From Chelonoidis abingdonii (Eukaryota > Chordata > Testudines > Testudinidae): a stretch of 64,000 nt of DNA. Below the pieces are notes generated by a model that was given only the letters and a program-made list of their open reading frames with translations, made no database searches and was not told the origin of the DNA. A program made the translations under genes and the position numbers. The stretch spans positions 17,965,396 to 18,029,395 of the forward strand of contig NC_133790.1 of assembly GCF_003597395.2 (NCBI RefSeq), in the 5' to 3' direction. Positions 13,101 to 28,100 of the stretch are shown in pieces; position 1 is the first letter of the stretch, and every line of letters begins with the position of its first letter.

Positions 13101-16100
13101 CTCTGCAGTATCTGTGAAACCCACTGGCAAAATGTATGTCATTCTTCTCTAGTGACTGGCCCCTGCAGAGAATAAAAGATTCTGTTACTATCAACTACTT
13201 CATTAGCTCATTAGCTTCAAAGTCTGTGCTGTGAATCTAGAGGTTCAACCCTGCTGATGACCAATGTGGGGATCAGTATGTTTCCACATGATGGAATTTC
13301 TGATTTTTTTCAGCTTTGTTTTTTAAACCTAGAAAATTACATTTTAAAAACTACATGAAAAGAATGTTAAGGTAGCAAAATCAAGAGATACCAGAATTGA
13401 AGTTGCAAATACAATCCTAATTCAGCCTTCTTGTGTGATATGATGCAGTCTTTAATTACATGATCACCTGCTATATTTTCCACAGGACCCTTGCCACATT
13501 CAGTTCACAGGATAGATGTTGCTTTGGGCATATATCAGGATTATATAGTGAATGAGGTGGTTGTCTTTAGAATCTTTGTCTCATTTACTGCAGAAGTTGG
13601 AAGGTGTGTGGTGAATGAGGCAAGAGAAAGGTTGGTCTCATGGTTAACGGCCTGGACAACTGGATTCTATCCCTGCCTCTGCCACAAAGTTCTTATGTGA
13701 TGCTGGACAAGTCACTTAAACTAAAGCTTTCACAGATGGCCAGTATGTGTTTCCCAGTTTTCAGGTGGCCAAACTGAGACACGCTGAACCTGACTTGCAG
13801 AAGTTTTGAGCACTTATAGCTGCACCTGAAGTCAATGGGAACTGTACTTTGAACATATAAAGTGCTATAATAATGCCCCCGCTCTGTAAAATTGAAAATG
13901 TTAATACCCTAGGGATGTACTCTGAAGATAAATTCACTGATTGTGAGCTACTCAGATGCTATGGTGATAAGTGCCATAAAAATGAGGAAATTAATAATAA
14001 TAATAATTTTGTCTTCAGAGCAGTAAATAAGCATGCGACCACACACTGAATGATGAGGATAAAAAGGAGTATTGAAGAGCTACCCGTTCAGTGAGCACTG
14101 TCCAATCTATGCAGTGAATGAGGCAGGAAGTCCTGTGGGGAAAAATAGTATGTGAACATGTAATTGAAGACTATCATAATGCATATGAACAACAGGGCTG
14201 AATTAAGGTTGGACAGGCCACCTTAATTCTATCATAGTTGCTTCGGAATGCTTGATTTTGCAACTTTAATGCTTTTTTAAAATAGTTTTTAATGCAATAT
14301 ACACCTCTACCCCAATATAACGCGACCCAATATAACACGAAGTCGGATATAACATGGTAAAGCAGCGCTCCAGGAGGGTGGGGCTGCGCACTCTGGTGGA
14401 TCAAAGCAAGTTTAATATAATGTGGTTTCACCTATAACACGGTAAGATCTTTTTGACTCCCGAGGACAGTGTTATATCGAGGTGGAGGTGTAGTTTACAC
14501 CTTGCAGTTCTGTTGAGCCTTTCATTTGAGGATATCTAACATTATTAGTTAAGTTTCCCATCACCCCGTAAAGTAGGTAATAAGTAGTATTCCCATAATA
14601 GAGGGTCTAGAGACCACTGAGAATTGTGTACCCATACCAATATACCTATACTAGACTTAAAAGCTGTTTACTCAGGCAGCAGAATATGTACAGTTTGGTC
14701 AGGTGTCTGTATGCCTTCTCCATGGATCTTACTGTCAAATTCAATAATATTTTGTATAGAGATTTCCATCAAAAGACTTCAAAGTATTTTACTTACATTA
14801 ATGAGTTAAGGCTTGTGCGCTAAGTAGTATAATTGCATAAAGGAGTGCCTTGCTGTTCTTTCTGCTGTAGTATAGCAGCGTTGTGTAGTTTCATTACCTA
14901 TGTAAAGAAAAGGCTGCCTCACCTGCAAGTTACACCTTTTTCAGTGTTATAAAGTTTTAGAAACAATATCCAGTTAACATTTTTGACTGTATGGGTAAAT
15001 GTTCTTGTGGGATATTTAGAGAGACAATAAGTGATCAGCAGAAAACTAGGCAAATACAATTTAGATGGGGCTACTATAAGGTGGTTGCATAACTGGCTGG
15101 ATAACCGTACTCAGAGAGTAGTTATTAATTGCTCCCAATCCGGCTGGAAAGGTATAACAAGTGGGGTTCCGCAGGGGTCTGTTTTGGGGTCTTTTGTTCA
15201 ATATCTTCATCAATGACTTAGATGTTGCATAGAAAGTACACTTATTAAGTTTGTGGACGATACCAACTGGGAGGATTGCAACTGCTTTGGAGGACAGGGT
15301 CAAATTCAAATGATCTGGAAAATGGAGAAATGGTCTGAGGTAACCAGATGAAGTTCAACAAACAAATGCAAAGTACTCCACTTAGGAAGGAACAATCAGT
15401 TTCACACATACAGAATGGGAAGAGACTGTCTAAGGAGGAGTATGGCAGAAAGAGACTAGGGTCATAGTGGACCACAGCTAAATATGAGTCAACAGTGTGA
15501 TACTGTTGCAAAAAAGCAAACGTGATTCTGGGATGCATTAATAGGTGTGTTGTAAACAAGACACGAGTCCGCTCTACTCTGCGCTGGTTAGGCCTCAGCT
15601 GGGTATCGTGTCCAGTTCTGGCACCGCATTTCAAGAAAGATGTGGAGAATTGGAGAGGGTCCAGAGAAGAGCAACAAGAATGATATAAGGTCTTGAGAAC
15701 ATGACCTATGAAGGAAGGCTGAAAGAATTGGGTTTATTTAGTTTGGAAAAGAGAAGCCTGAGAGGGACAATGATGCTTTTCAGGTATCTAAAAGGGTGTC
15801 ATCAGGAGGAGAGAAACTTGTTCACCTTAGCCTCTAATGATAGAATAAGAAGCAATGGCAGATTTTGGTTGGACATTAGGAAAAAGTTCCAACTGTCAGG
15901 GTGGTTGGACACTGGAATAAATTGCCTAGGGAGGTTGTGGAATCTCCATCTCTGGAGATATTTAAGAGTAGGTTAGATAAATGTCTATCAGGGATGGTCT
16001 AGACAGTATTTGGTCCTTCCATGAGGGCAGGGGACTGGACTCGATGACCTCTCGAGGTCCCTTCCAGTCCTAGAGTCTATGAATCTATGAAAGCTTGTTG

Positions 16101-19100
16101 TTTTATATCCTGTTTAGAAAATCAAATTGTTTGGCTAAAATCTTAGTAATATGGAACCATTCCCAGAAGTGCAGTTTCAGTCTTGTACCTGGGTCTAAAA
16201 TCAGATTGACTTGGAACATACTGCCAGAACTTTCTGAGCTTTCTCTATTTTAATAGAGTTGTAAATTTGTACCTATCACTCTTATATCTGAGCATCATTA
16301 CATTTTCAAAAATCTTTTCCAAAAAGAGAGATAAGACGCTGCTCTATATTTATTATTTTATTGTGCAAGCACCTAGGAGTCCCAGTTTGCTAGGTGCTGC
16401 ACAAACACAGAACAAAAAGTGACATTGTCGATGTCCAGTGATTGATCCTTGAATATGGTTTTACTGGTCCCTTCTTGATGTTCATCTGGCATTGTACCCT
16501 CAGACAGAGGCACTATCTCCATCATCAGTGGATATCTACACTATCCCAATGTTTACATCTGAATCCAAGACATTTTTTATTTGTCCAGCAAGCAGAAAAC
16601 TTACTAGGAGAAACTCGACTCACTTTCCAGTTGGGAGTTTGGGTTATCTAAGTTACCTACTATCTGAGACAATTTGACTGGGAGTGGCACTGCAGATGCT
16701 GTGACAAAGACAAAGAAACCTTTTTTTGTCTCTCATGCAGCCATGATACATGTTTTTAAAAAATTCTTTGCAATTGGGCTGACTCAGCAGGACTTCTGTC
16801 ATCAACGCTCTGCTGTCTTAATTTCATCTGTGACACATCTTCTGTAAGTTTCTGTTACCTGTTAGGGGGAAAACTGCATTTAGGAGCTACTGGATCAGTG
16901 GTGAAGGCCTCTTCTAGCAAAAAAACCCCAAGTGTCTGAATAATGGGCCACATTTAGAAGGTTGTTGCCTTATAAGGGCCACAAGGGCTTTTAAAAAAAA
17001 ACTTGTTTTACAGTCGCTGTTGAGGCCCCCATAAAAATGCTGGTATGGTGCATATGCTGTGTACCAGAGCAGCCAGGCCTCTGTGTGCAGTATACTAAAG
17101 CAAAACACAAATCTCTGGCCTAAACCAGAGACTATTGGGTTGGTTCCAGGCTCCATCTGGCTTCTGTTATTGCTGATACCACTGAGGGATAGAATCGCAA
17201 TGGAGCAGAAATGGCTGGTCATCTTCAGCTTGTATATCTTCTCCTCCACACTCTCTCTATGTCTTTTCTATGTAGATTGTAAGCGTTTTGGTGCAATGAC
17301 TGTCTACTACTCTGCCTACATAGTGGCCCCCATTCTCGATTGGATCCTACACATTACCATAGTATTGTGATTCTCAGTGCCTAAGAAGGGAAACTTTTTA
17401 GTTGCTTATGTGCTGAATGCTACTCTTAGCCCCATTAGTGGGCATATTTAGCACATACTTTCTGAAGCAAATGGATTTGTATTTTTGCTTTGTGGTTCGC
17501 CTTTAGTATTTAACATTTTAAATTCTTCCAGTTTTATCCCTAGTCTTGGTTTTTCACAGTCCTGGTCATTAATGTGGCTGAACACCGTGTTCAAAAGCAC
17601 ATGCATGTATGTAGTCACTGGTTATCAAACATAGTCTCTTGACTATCCCATGTTGCCCACTTCTTTGCACTTCAGTAGTTGGTGGTGTAATAAATCCTAT
17701 GCTAACCATTTATTTTTACAGTAAAACATCTATGGATTGCATAAATGCAGCAAAGAAAACTTTTTAAAACTAGTGGTTTCAAAACAAAGATCTTTACTGT
17801 CTTTCAGGACCTTAAATGGACTTGGGATCTTGGTGTGTTCCATGGACGGATCAGTGGCTTTTTTGGACTTTTCCCAGGATGAACTTGGAGATCCACTTAG
17901 TGAGGAGGAGAAGGTACTATGAGCTCTCAGGACAAATGTGATCATCCATTCTTTTTCATTACAATAATATTCTCAAAACTGTTCATAGAAGCTTGCAGTT
18001 GATTGATTTTCATATTATAGAAAAATGTGGTCTTGTCTGCTTTCCAAAACCAGGGAGTTTTTTTGTAAAGTCAGCCATCAAGTTCAGAAACAACTTGTGG
18101 TATTAAGTATCCTTTCCAGAGTAAAAACTATCTTGGCAAATACCCATTTGCTTACATTGCATTATACATTTGAAACATTTGTCTGGCCTAAGTAGTGAGG
18201 AGTGACTTCCTGATTTCAAAATTATGGTTTAAAATTACTCTTATGAGCTTGCATGTAAGTCTTTTTAGCATGCTTTGCTATCAGCTGGATTTTCCCCCTT
18301 ATCGCTGCTAGCAACAGAAGTTTTGCCACCCTGGTTAAGTTTGCTAATGAGTTGGATGCTATCTAAAAAATATAATGAGAGAAAAAAATGTTTGAATGAT
18401 GTGTAAATAGTACTGAAGGCACTTGTATATTGATACTAATAGATATGTGTAATGTCTATATAGCACAATCACTGATGTATTGGTAGCAGTTGTGATCAGG
18501 TTTTGTTTTTATATTTTACATTTTTAACACCCATAGAGCAACATTCATCAGTCTACCTATGGTAAAAGCTTAGCGATAATGACTGAGGCTCAGTTGTCCA
18601 CTACCATTATTGAGAATCCAGAGATGCTGAAGTATCAACAGAGACAGCAACAGCAGCAGATGGAGCAGAAGAATGCAGCAATACGGGAAGCAGCAGGGAC
18701 TGCCATGTCAGCTCCCAAAGTGGCGAGCATGGTTAATGGTGAGAGTTTGGAGGACATTAGAAAGGTAGGCCTTTTGAATAGTGATTTTATAGTATCCAAT
18801 AGAAATTTGATAATTAGAGAGAGATGGTGCGTGTGGTAACATCTTTTACTGGACCAGCTTCTGTTGGCAAGAGAGACAAGCTTTTGAGCTTACACAGAGC
18901 TTTTCTTCAGGTCTGGGAAAGGTACTCAGTGTGTCACAGCTAAATACAAGGTGGGGCAGATTGTTTAGCATATCGAGTTAATATGATGACTATTCACAGT
19001 GAAATGGGCAGTTATGGGGATTAGTGGTTTATAGATTGTTGTAATGAGCCATAAATCCAATGCCTTTATTAAGTCCATGATTTTTTAGTATCTAACAAAG

Positions 19101-22100
19101 TTATGAATGTAAACTCCCAGGCTCATCTTTTTAAGGTGTTGTGCAGGTTTTCTTTGAGGTTGAGGACTGAGAGGTCAGATATGAAGTGATGGTTTTGTGA
19201 AAAGTGTTCTACCTTGTATTTAGCTGTGATTTGTTGTTTGTATTATGGTGGTGCCTAAGAGCACCAATCACAGATCTGAGCTTCATTGTGTTAGGGATTA
19301 CACAATCTCTTATTAAAAGACAATCCTTCCTCCATGGAGTTTACGGTCCTAAAAATCCAATTTGTTTGTGCTGACAGGAAGGCAGATCGAGTAAGTGTGT
19401 GCAAATACTTGGGGCCTCTTTAGTTCAGAAACACAGGGGGTGTGTGAAATTTTCCCTGCAATAAAGAATATAATTATTGATGAGCATTTTTCATTTCATT
19501 ACACCTAACCAGAGTCTTGTGTCAACTGGAGAAAGCATTCAAATTAACGTTATTTTCTCCCCTTCCCCCAACAGAATCTTTTAAAGAAACAAGTTGAAAC
19601 ACGGACTGCAGATGGCCGGAGGCGGATCACACCTCTCTGCATAGCTCAGCTGGACACTGGGTATACTTTGAAGTGTTTTACTTTTCTTATCTCCCTTGAC
19701 CTTTTCATCGACTTCTTCCAGTTCACGCTGACAAAATTTAGGTCCCTCTTAAACCCATTGCATATTATAATATCTTACATTTAAGAACTTTTAAGATGAA
19801 TGGATTTCAAAGTGCTTTATAATGATCACTTTACCTGCCATTAAAATGCAGCCGCTTCTAGGGTAGAAAGTGGCAGCTGTTCTGTGAAAATGATACCGCA
19901 GAATAGTTTAAAGAAAGAGAAGTGAAAATCATTTCACATTAAATACACAGACATTTAGGTGAGAAGAATGTAATAATTCCACTTGGAATTTGGCTGTTGT
20001 GTGTTTGCGAACACTTGTTCCAGCACATTCCAAGTGCTATGGGATCTTGAATGACTGAGTGGTCCCATCCTTGGTTTCCTATCTCATCCAAAAAATGTTT
20101 TTTTCCTCTTCTAGGAATATACTGTGTATTGAATCCTTCAGTGTTTTAGATTATCTGAATTCGTATCCTCAAACTGAGCAGCTTTAGCTATTGTTTTTGG
20201 AAGAGGGAAGGTCATGGAAAAAAGATCCCAAGATCAGAGCCACGAATGAAAAATAAACTCCCTTTTCCAAGGAGCTTGTTATACTTTCTGTCGTCCAAAG
20301 CAATTTCTAAAGCATGTGTCTACATCCTGTGTAATCATGCCAGTCATGATTTGAACTCGGTAGCTGGCTTTTGCTGGAAATATCCTGCATACAGTTGTGA
20401 AAATCTGCATTTATCCCAGTGTTCTCTTAATAGTAAGATCTAAGAGCCAGTCTAGAATGGTTAGTGTTAAGACACAGGTTTTCTGCCATCAAAAGGTCAT
20501 ACCGTTAACTTCAACAGGACTAAGCTAATGTTTTGCATCTGTCAACTAACTCTATAAAAACTCTTTAACTTAAAAAATGTTTTCTCCAAAATGGGAGAGC
20601 TCCCTTTGTTTGTTCTTCAGCTGTACACAAATAAATATCACCCCTAAGCAATGCGCATTCCTTCTACCTCATTAATTAGCAGAGGTAAATCGCAAAGCAC
20701 CACATTGGCCTACATTGCAGTAGAGATGAGAGAAAAATATGTGGGAAAAAATGGATGGGTATTTAAATGTGTCTATTGTACACACACAAATGATATTAAA
20801 GTTCAATTAAAATAGTTTTTAAAAAAATACTAATTTTAAAAAAATCATATGTACTTGCTTTTAATCTTTTTTGGTATAGGGATTTTTCAACCGCATTCTT
20901 CAATAGTATCCCAATATCTGGATCTCTGGCTGGCTCAATGATGTCTTCTCAAAGTAATCAGCAACTGATGTCATTAGATTCCAATGCAACCAATTCCCTC
21001 GGCATTTCCAAGCCTTCTCTAGAACCACTGGCAGCCAGTATAAAACCAACAGATGATGCAGTCAATAAAGATGGGTCAGTGTTTGAAAGAGGTTTCATTT
21101 CTTTTAACGTAGATGACTTGTCCTTCATAATTCTCTGAATGAGCAGTTGCTAAAGTGGTTTCCCTGCTAGAAAATATTAATTGAGAATCTAGTATTGTCT
21201 TGTATACTTCAGGATTTTGTTAATATTCAGTTACGCTTTTAATAGTAGTGGGAACTAATTATACCAAATCCATGTGTTTTGTGAAGTCAGTTTATCCTTG
21301 TTAACATCCAATGCACACTACTATGCAGCACTTACTAAGAAGTCAACTAGCATGAACGCCTCTGTTTTCCTTGAGGATATGCATCCATTGTTGGACTGAG
21401 CTTTGAGTTGGGATATACCTAGTAGCTTTAAAACACTACAGTTTACTTAATTAAGCTTCACAGGGCTGAACAAATCCCTAGGTGTGCACAGGAAATGCTC
21501 TTCTCCAGTGCAGTAAGATGTATTTTAATTGTTATCCATTGGAGTAACCACTAAATCATTCTTATAAACACTGAGCTGCTATTAGTACAAGATTGCAGCC
21601 CCCTTAAAACTTCTTTATTCAGTCTAAATTCAGTATTTTAAAAGTGAGCAAACCTTATTTAGATGATTTTTTGTGATGTAAGGTCTTGTTGTGTGGTTCA
21701 AAGAGTGTTTGCAAGAACCAGGTTATGTGGTTTGAACTGTAGTGTAGGCAACAGCTAGGCTTGAGTGTAAAAATTTCAGCCTGCTACAGCAAAATAAATT
21801 TGCAGAGACCTACAGATCATTTCATGCTGCTCCACTGCAGATATGTAATCACTAATTTATTGTACTTGGACCCTAAATGCCTACAGATAATATGTATTTT
21901 TAATCAAGAATTGAAAATTATAAAGAATGAATCAGTTGATTATAGCTAGATGAAAAGACTTTATGCAGCAGCATTAAGATTTCAACTCTCAAATCTATTA
22001 TAAATAATTTTTTGAGAGTAGAGGATATTGACACATGAAAGGATATGGTGTATTTTAATTCACATACATCCAAGAGTGGCAAATTTAATGAAACATGTAG

Positions 22101-25100
22101 TCCATGTAGAAGGTTTTGATAAATCCTGATTTATTTTTGAGTACTACATGACTCCAAATATATTTTCAATCTTTGTTTTTCTCTTTCCTCCTTTAATAGT
22201 GTAAATGCTACCTCTGCTTCAGCTGCTCCCCCTGTATCATCTTCCTCTGTGTTAACAACTCCATCTAAGATTGAACCAATGAAAGCATTTGACTCGAGAT
22301 TCACAGAACGATCCAAAGCCACCTCAGGGACTTCTGCTGTAATAAATACAAATCAGACTGCCATAGACAGGTAAGTGATGGTACAGAGCAGGAGAGGGCA
22401 CACAAGCAGACAGTGATAAAACAATATGATTCTCTGAGATATGGATGCATCAGTGCTGGGATTCTGGAGATTAACTCAGATCTCTATAGAAGAAGGCAAT
22501 GAAAAAGAGCTACTAGTAAGAAAGATTTTCTGAGGTAACATTATCCATGGATACTCATATTTATGTTTTCAGCCTCAAGCATATGGGACCAAGAAAATCC
22601 TTCAGATCTTCCTTAGTTAAAACTTTTGTTTCAAGATAAAATCATTGCATGTGAGGTCTTCATGGAAGACAATAAAATCTAGCCTGCCTGCAGCAGGGAG
22701 TTCCATCTCAATCTAAATTACATTACATGGAAAGTAGATCCCAATAGTTGCAGACATATTTCAGTTTTGTGCTGAGAACCTTGTATAGGCAATACATTTT
22801 CTTTTCAAGTATTTATCTGTGGAGCCACAAGATCAGAGTCTAGAAAAGGAAAACCTTTCAGTTTGGTGACGTGAGTCTGTGCATGTTATAACACCCAGAC
22901 CCCTCAACAAATCGTGTAGAAGGTCAGTGTCTTGCCAGTGAGCTACATAGTTGCCCCATTTACAGTAAATACAACAGTTTTTTTTCCTGTCCCATATTTC
23001 CTCCCCTAAAACTGTCCTTTTGCTTAAAAAAAAACAAAAAAACCCCACTATTCTGGAGGATGGGAAGGTAGAAAATTTTTTACCTGTATTTTAAAAAATG
23101 CTCATGAACTGATCTGAGGAATTATAGACCTAATCCTTACATCCGTACCTGGCAAATTGCTTGAAACAATAATTAAAATAATAATAGAATAATAAAACAC
23201 CTGGAAGATCATTATATGATAGGGTCTAACCAGCATGGTTTCTGTAAAGGAATATTGTATCTCACTAATCTTAAAATTCTTTGCATGTGTCAATAAAGTC
23301 GTGGATAAAGGAAAATCAGTGGATATAATTTATTTAGAGTGCTGATAGGTCTTTGACAAGTTCCTTTATGCAAGACGCTAACTAGTCATGAAGTGAGAGG
23401 CAAAGTATTGTCAGGGATCAAAAACTGGCTAAGAGACAGAAAACAAAGATTAGGATTTAATGGTCAATTGTAATCCATAGCAAAAAGGTTTGAAGTGCGT
23501 GCCTTAAGCTTTCATAATAGGTCCTGTGTTGTTCAGCACAGGGACTCTGAACCTTTCCAGACTAGTGTACCCCTTTCAGGAGTCTGATTTGCCCCAAGTT
23601 TCATCTCACTTCAAAATTACTTGCTTACAAAATGAGACATAAAAATACAAATGTGTCACAGCACACTAATACTTAACAGTTGTTCACTCTCTCATTTCTA
23701 CCACGTAATTATGAAATAAATCTATTAGAACATAAATACTGTACTTACATTTCAGTGTATAGTATACAGAGCAGTATAAACAAGTCATTGTATGAAATTT
23801 TAGTTTGTCCTGACTTTGCTAGTGCTTTTTATGTAGCCAGTTTAAAACTAGGCAGATATCTAGATGAGTTGATGTATCCCCTGGAAGATCTCTGTGTACT
23901 CCCAAGGGTACATTTATCCCTTGTTTAGCATATTTATTAATTATCTGGAAAGGGGGTGAGTAATGAGGTAGAACAGTTTGCAGGTGAGACAGTTATTTTC
24001 AGATACTTAGGACCAGACAGGATTTTGAGGAACTTCAGTGAGATCTAAACAAGCTAAGTTTATGGACAACATCGTGGTAAGCTAAGTTTATGGACAATAT
24101 CGTGGTAAATGAAATTCAATGTCAGTAAATACAAAGTGTAATGCACATTGGAGGAAAATAATTAAACTACTCTGACACCTTACAGGGTTCTAAATTATCT
24201 GTAGCAACCTAAGAAAGGGACCTGGGTACAGTCATGGTCATTGAAAACGTGTTTAATGGGACACTGTGGTCAAAAAAGCAAACAAGATGTTAGGGTACCT
24301 AAGGAATGGGCTTGTGAATAACATGGAGGATGCTATAATGCAATTACACAGAGAATATTATAATGCAATTATATAAATCAATGCTGTGGCCTCATTTGGA
24401 ATAGTGTGTGCAGTACTGGTCATAGTGTCTCAGAAAAGGATATTTCAGAACTGGGGATTGGAGAAAAGTAACAAGAATGATCTTGGGCTTGGAAAAACTC
24501 TTATATAAAGAGAGATTGAAAAGAATGGGATTGTTTGTCTTAGAAAGGAGATGCATAAATGGCACACAATAAAAGTGTATAAAATAATGAATGGTCTAGA
24601 GAAGGCAGATCAGGAACTTTTGTTCTGCCTGTCTCCTAACACAAGAACAAGGGACAAGCAATGAAAATTAAAGAATGCAAATTCAAAACCAGCAAACACA
24701 CAACACGTAATTAGCCTGTAGAACTCATTGTCTTAGAATTTTGTTGAGGCCAAGAACCTAGCAAGATTCAAAAAGGGATTTGACATTTATGTTGATATCA
24801 TGAGTATCCAGAGTTTTCAGATTAATAACAAAAAATTTGAAAAGGCGATTAAACCTCAAGATTGAGGCCTGGAGCCAATCTCTAACTACTAGAAACCCAG
24901 GATGACATGTACTATGGGGGACAGATTACCCCACATCTGCATACTGTGGGATTCTTAAACATTCCTCAGAAGCATCTGGTTCTAGCCATTGTGAGAGACA
25001 GGACACTGAACCAGCAAGACCTTGGGTCTGATCCAGTAGGGCAGTTACTGTGTCTCTAATGGGTGTACACCGCTACCCCGATATAACACCACCTGATATA

Positions 25101-28100
25101 ACACAAATTCGGATATAACGCGGTAAAGCAGTGCTCCGGGGGGGCAGGGCTGTGCACTCTGGTGGATCAAAGCAAGTTCAGTATAACCCGGTTCACCTAT
25201 AACGCGGTAAGATTTTTTGGCTCCCAAAGACAGCATTATATTGAGGTAGAGGTGTATTTGCCAAGACTCAGTTGCATGGCAAACTGGTCCACAAGTATGT
25301 ATGTGAGGTACAGTGTCTTTTCTGCCCACTTCCCAAAGTCAGAAGGGACATTGGTTGGGTACCCCTGTGAGTGAGTGAAGTAAACAGTAGTATCCCAATT
25401 CACAGCTTGGGAAGCTGGAGGGACAGCAAGGTGGTGACTTGTCTGAAAGTCACTGTGATCTATTATCATGGCACAGGGCTGGGTGTCAGGAGACCTAAAT
25501 TCTCATCATGATTCTGATACTGATGTTCTGTATGATGTTGGGCAAAAGTCATTTAACCTTTCTGAGTTTGTCTTTCCATCCAGTAAAATGGGAGTAACAA
25601 TATTTACTCTTGAGGGGGTGTTGTGAAGCATGTCTAATGTATTTAATGTGCTACATAAATGCAAAGAATTATGGACAAACAGCAGTAGAACTGGGAATAT
25701 AAATCACTCCTCATCTTTTACTCATTTCTCTGTTCTATGGAGAAGAGAGGAGAACTACTCTTAAAATTCCTTGCATGTTTAGATCAGCAGAAGATGAAAA
25801 ATGCCCTTCCCACGTAAATGTCTTGGAAAGCTGAGGGTAGGAAGAGGCTGCAAAAAAGGCTTTTATTACAACCTTACCAATAACTGTGATTCCTGATGAT
25901 CATCATAATGTGTGTGTGTGTGTGTATATATATATATGCATTGAAAGCCATTACTTCAGAGATGTCAAGCATGCAGTACATGTTAATTTACAGCCCTTGT
26001 GTTCTTTTCATTTGCAAGCTTGCTAGTGTCAGTTTTGTTCTCTTCCACCTCCCCCACTTTGCCCATCCACCTGCCCCTAATGGAATCGCTCCATTACAGC
26101 TGTAATAGAAACCAGTCTCTTTAAGGAAAACTCTAGTTGTGTCATCTCATTTGGATATTATAATTGCTCTTCATATGGTGCAGTATCCATTAAATGGTAA
26201 AATAAAACTTGTTGGTTTTTTGGGTTTTTTTTAAGTATCTAGTTGCTGAATAATGTGTTAGTGCAGGGGTGGCCAACCTGTACCTGAGAAGAAGCCAGAA
26301 TTTACCCAATGTACATTGCCAAAGAGCCACAGTAATACCTCAGCAGCCCCCCATCAGGTCCCCTGCACCTGCCAGCAGCCCTGCTGATCAGTGCTTCCCC
26401 CTCCTTCCCCATGCCTGCTGCGGCATACAGGAGGCTCTGGGGAGAGGGGAAGGAGTGAGGGTGTGGCAGGCTCAGGTAAGAGGGCAGGAAGGAGCGGGGG
26501 CCTTGGGGGAAGAGGTGAAGTAGGGGTAGAGCCTGTGGCAGAGTCAGGGGTTGAGCAGTGAGCAACCGTCCCGCCCCCACCGGCACATTGGAAAGTTGGC
26601 GCCTGTAGCTCCAGTCCCGGAGTTGGTGTCTATACAAGGAGCTGCATATTAACTTCTGAAGAGCCGCATGCATCTCTGGAGCCACAGGTTGGCCACCCCT
26701 GTGTTAGTGCAAGCCACCACAGCCTAGTTTACTATTTGTTTTTTAAGCAGAAAATTTACTTGAAGAAGCTGCATTTTGTATGTTCCGTATTTGCACTTGC
26801 ACAAAGGATTGAGTAGCCTTTTCTTACCTTAATTTTTTTCCTCTGCACCTTTTCAGATGTATCCAAAGAAGCCTAAGAATACATCTGATGCTTAGCTTGA
26901 AAGCTAATAGTGGGTGGATGGGTGGCAGCTTTGAATATAACTTATGTAAATTATTAAACAAATCTTTTACTTTTTATGCAGATTGAAGGATCAGAATTTA
27001 ATTAAAGAGAATAAGCCCAAGGATATCCTAGAGAGCAGCAGCGATAGTGAGGAGAAGATTCCAGCTACTAAACCGCTGTCTCTGCCCAAGCGTAAACTAG
27101 AACTTGAGGCAGAAATAGTAGAAAAGAAGAAAAAAGGCAGGCCTCGAAAGGACTCCAGACTAGTACCTGTGACTTTAACTGTTCAGGTAATCAGTATGTC
27201 AGTAATTTAATTAATGTGCATAGTATTAGTATTTATGGTTTCTACTCTTCATTTACTAAAGCAAAATGTTGTCCTTGCGTTAGATTAGACAGAAGGTGGT
27301 CAAGTGAAACCAGGAGTGCTCAGGTTCCTCAACATTTTGAAGCTAGTCCTCTTGCTTGCTTTTTATCTAATTCTTAAGGTTTTAAAATGAAGGTGCACAT
27401 AATGTAACAAATCTGTATGCTGTGCACACACAAATACTGTAGTCACTAACTAAACAGTCTCTATGTAGTATTGGAGTTAGATGCAGGACCTTGGCTTCAA
27501 AAAACACAGATGTCTGCTGCTTGAACTAAATGAGAAACTCCATCAGCTGTCAGTATGATTCAAGAGGGTGGTGTAATTATAAACACTTGAGCAGGTATGA
27601 CCTTCCATTCAGTACAGGGCAGTAGAGTACATACTTAGCTAGTACATTATGACAGTACTTCCCATCCTTCAGTTGCAATAGCCCTTTTCATTACCAACAT
27701 TCAAGGGCTGGCCTTGCCCTGAAACATACTGGAGCTTCCATTAAGTTAGTACAAATGGAAAGTGTCAAAGATGGCCTAATGCAGACCGCAATGACCACGT
27801 ATTGTTCCTGAAAATTCTTAGCAGCCAGTTTAGAGAATGAAGACATAGTATTTATGCAATATGTATTTAAATAAAAAAAATAAGCTTTTGCGTGAGGTTT
27901 TTCTGACGTGTCTTTAAACATCTGTTGAGGTTTCTCTCTTGACAACTCAATCTGGACTAGGGTATATCTGTACTGAGGTGCTTTTGTGAGTGATAACTGT
28001 GCACTGTTCCATTTGTTCATAAGATTTTCTTTTTGTTTTTAATTGCTCTGTTACTGTTGTTGACACTTCTGTTTTTCAGTCCCCAGCTGCACTGGCCTCT

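Noticed and set aside
12636..13142. A 168-codon minus-strand open frame
   Set aside because: Low-complexity Ser/Pro and Arg/Glu/Gly content created by polypurine/polypyrimidine runs; no family resemblance.
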